Below the pieces are notes generated by a model. The model searched no databases, was not told where the DNA came from, and worked only from the letters and a program-made list of their open reading frames with translations. A stretch of 13,110 nt of DNA, taken from Planctomycetota bacterium (GTDB lineage Bacteria > Planctomycetota > SZUA-567). Of this stretch, positions 12,232-13,110 are shown piece after piece. Every line of letters starts with the position of its first letter. Position 1 is the first letter of the stretch. The stretch lies in the NCBI GenBank assembly GCA_031270145.1, contig JAISYD010000147.1, positions 1-13,110 of the forward strand, in the 5' to 3' direction. The translations under genes were made by a program, and so were the position numbers.

Positions 12232-13110
12232 TTCGCGCCCGCCGCGGCGTTCATGAAGCGCCGATGGAAGAAAGTGACCATGGGCGACGACGTGTAGCTT
12301 CCCAACAGATCCGGGGCGCCGGTGACGACCACCCGGTCGGCCATTTCGACGAATTCGGGCTCCATCAGCAATTTGTCGAAATAGGGGTAGACGTTCTCGC
12401 CCTGGAAATTGCAGATAATCAGCCGCGTGTCGGCGAGGTTGCATTGCCGCAGCACCCGGAGATTGTGGCGGATGGAGTCGAGACCGTCGTTCTCGCCCCG
12501 TTCGTCGAAACCGCGGTACTTGAGAATGTCGCGGGCGCGGGCGAGGGCATTGAGGGCATCCTGCCCGGCCTCGCCGGCGGCCAGATAGTCGTTGTCCAGC
12601 ATGTACTGCTTCAATTGTTCGACAAAGGCGGGATCGCCGGTGTACTCGTAGGCGCGGACGAGCCCGGACATGCGAAGGCTGTTCCCTTGCCGCTGGGCGA
12701 TGAAGCTGTTGATGAAATAGGGCCTGGCCTGAATCGCCAAGGCGGTCTGGTAGGGCTCGTACATCAGGGTGAAATTGACCCGGTAGCCGTGCTCGCGAAG
12801 CATGAGGGCAAGATTATGCCCCCGGAAATAGTCGGCGCTCCGCCCTTCGTTGTAGCGCACCGAAAGGCGCTTGTCGCCCTGCAACAATTGCCCCACATTG
12901 TCGCCGCTGACCGCGCCGGTGTGGGGAACCTTGATGACGACGCGGTATTTCGACAGCATTTCGCGGAACCGCGCCGCCTCCTCGAGAATCTGGGAATCGG
13001 AGGAACGGAAGGGATCGTTCAATTCGACGCTGATGTCGCAGCCGGGCCCCAGGATGTCGCCGATATCCTTGAGCACTTCGTCCCGCGTCTTGTACTTGCC
13101 GCCGACGTTG
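12228..13110 (-). CDS. Transaldolase-family protein, divergent, 5' end outside the window
   Basis: The frame is open to the right edge (294 codons less the stop), so the start lies beyond 13110; a GTG at 13076 is internal, because the upstream codons continue sensibly (NVGGKYKTRDE). Counting from the edge, DISVELND (E29), RVVIKVPHTG (K60, expected Schiff-base Lys) and VNFTLMYEPYQTALAIQARPYFINSFIAQR (T114 onward) match strands 3, 4, 5 and 6 of the class I transaldolase/fructose-6-phosphate aldolase barrel. The Lys-to-Thr distance is 54 residues, versus about 24 in E. coli TalB and FsaA, so roughly 30 residues are inserted. The C-terminal part (NFQGENVYPYFDKLL, VVVTGAPDLLGSY) is not one I recognise from standard transaldolases. 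It overlaps the next SDR gene by four bases. A role as aldolase or dihydroxyacetone-transfer enzyme on a pathway sugar phosphate is inference. Confidence 0.72.
   Translation of the reverse strand, partial: NVGGKYKTRDEVLKDIGDILGPGCDISVELNDPFRSSDSQILEEAARFREMLSKYRVVIKVPHTGAVSGDNVGQLLQGDKRLSVRYNEGRSADYFRGHNLALMLREHGYRVNFTLMYEPYQTALAIQARPYFINSFIAQRQGNSLRMSGLVRAYEYTGDPAFVEQLKQYMLDNDYLAAGEAGQDALNALARARDILKYRGFDERGENDGLDSIRHNLRVLRQCNLADTRLIICNFQGENVYPYFDKLLMEPEFVEMADRVVVTGAPDLLGSYTSSPMVTFFHRRFMNAAAGAK

Noticed and set aside
13074..13076. GTG as start of the transaldolase-like protein
   Set aside because: Codons upstream to the window edge are open and protein-like, and the family needs an additional N-terminal part including the first barrel strands.

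Overview
The window is GC-rich bacterial DNA in which every gene I can support lies on the minus strand, so the genes run from the right edge to the left. Strong Shine-Dalgarno sequences (AAGGAGG type) precede several genes, and neighbouring genes often overlap as ATGA or sit a few tens of bases apart. I cannot name the organism. A periplasmic solute-binding protein implies a diderm envelope or an equivalent extracytoplasmic receptor. I see no rRNA, tRNA, mobile element, CRISPR array or large repeat. This is a metabolic locus.

In transcription order, the first block (about 13110 to 4640) is a nine-gene catabolic cluster. It holds a divergent transaldolase-family protein cut by the window edge, an SDR dehydrogenase, an AlsE/RPE-type sugar-phosphate 3-epimerase, an RpiB-type isomerase, an extended-SDR NAD-dependent epimerase/dehydrogenase, and a zinc dehydrogenase resembling erythritol/L-threitol dehydrogenases. 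These are followed by a LarA-like (nickel hydroxyacid racemase/epimerase) protein, a KduD-like SDR, and a zinc dehydrogenase resembling L-galactonate 5-dehydrogenase.

A 201-base non-coding region (4439-4639) follows. It contains a consensus TATAAT -10 box and a perfect 18-bp palindrome, and probably starts a second transcription unit: a D-2-hydroxyacid dehydrogenase, then TctC, TctB and TctA of a tripartite tricarboxylate transporter, and finally the start of a chromate-transporter (CHR) family gene cut by the left edge.

Read together, the locus looks like an uptake and catabolism system for polyols and/or sugar acids. The transporter would bring in a carboxylate. The LarA-like protein would invert a 2-hydroxyacid centre, and several NAD(P)-dependent dehydrogenases would oxidise hydroxyls. 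The epimerase, isomerase and transaldolase-like proteins would feed a sugar phosphate into central metabolism. No sugar kinase and no transcription factor are visible, so at least one required enzyme and the regulator should lie outside the window. The most informative oddities are an RpiB homologue without the ring-opening histidine, a LarA-like protein with Asn where LarA has a catalytic His, a transaldolase-like protein with an insertion of about 30 residues, and the palindrome upstream of the hydroxyacid dehydrogenase. Substrate assignments are inference from family resemblance recalled without a database search.
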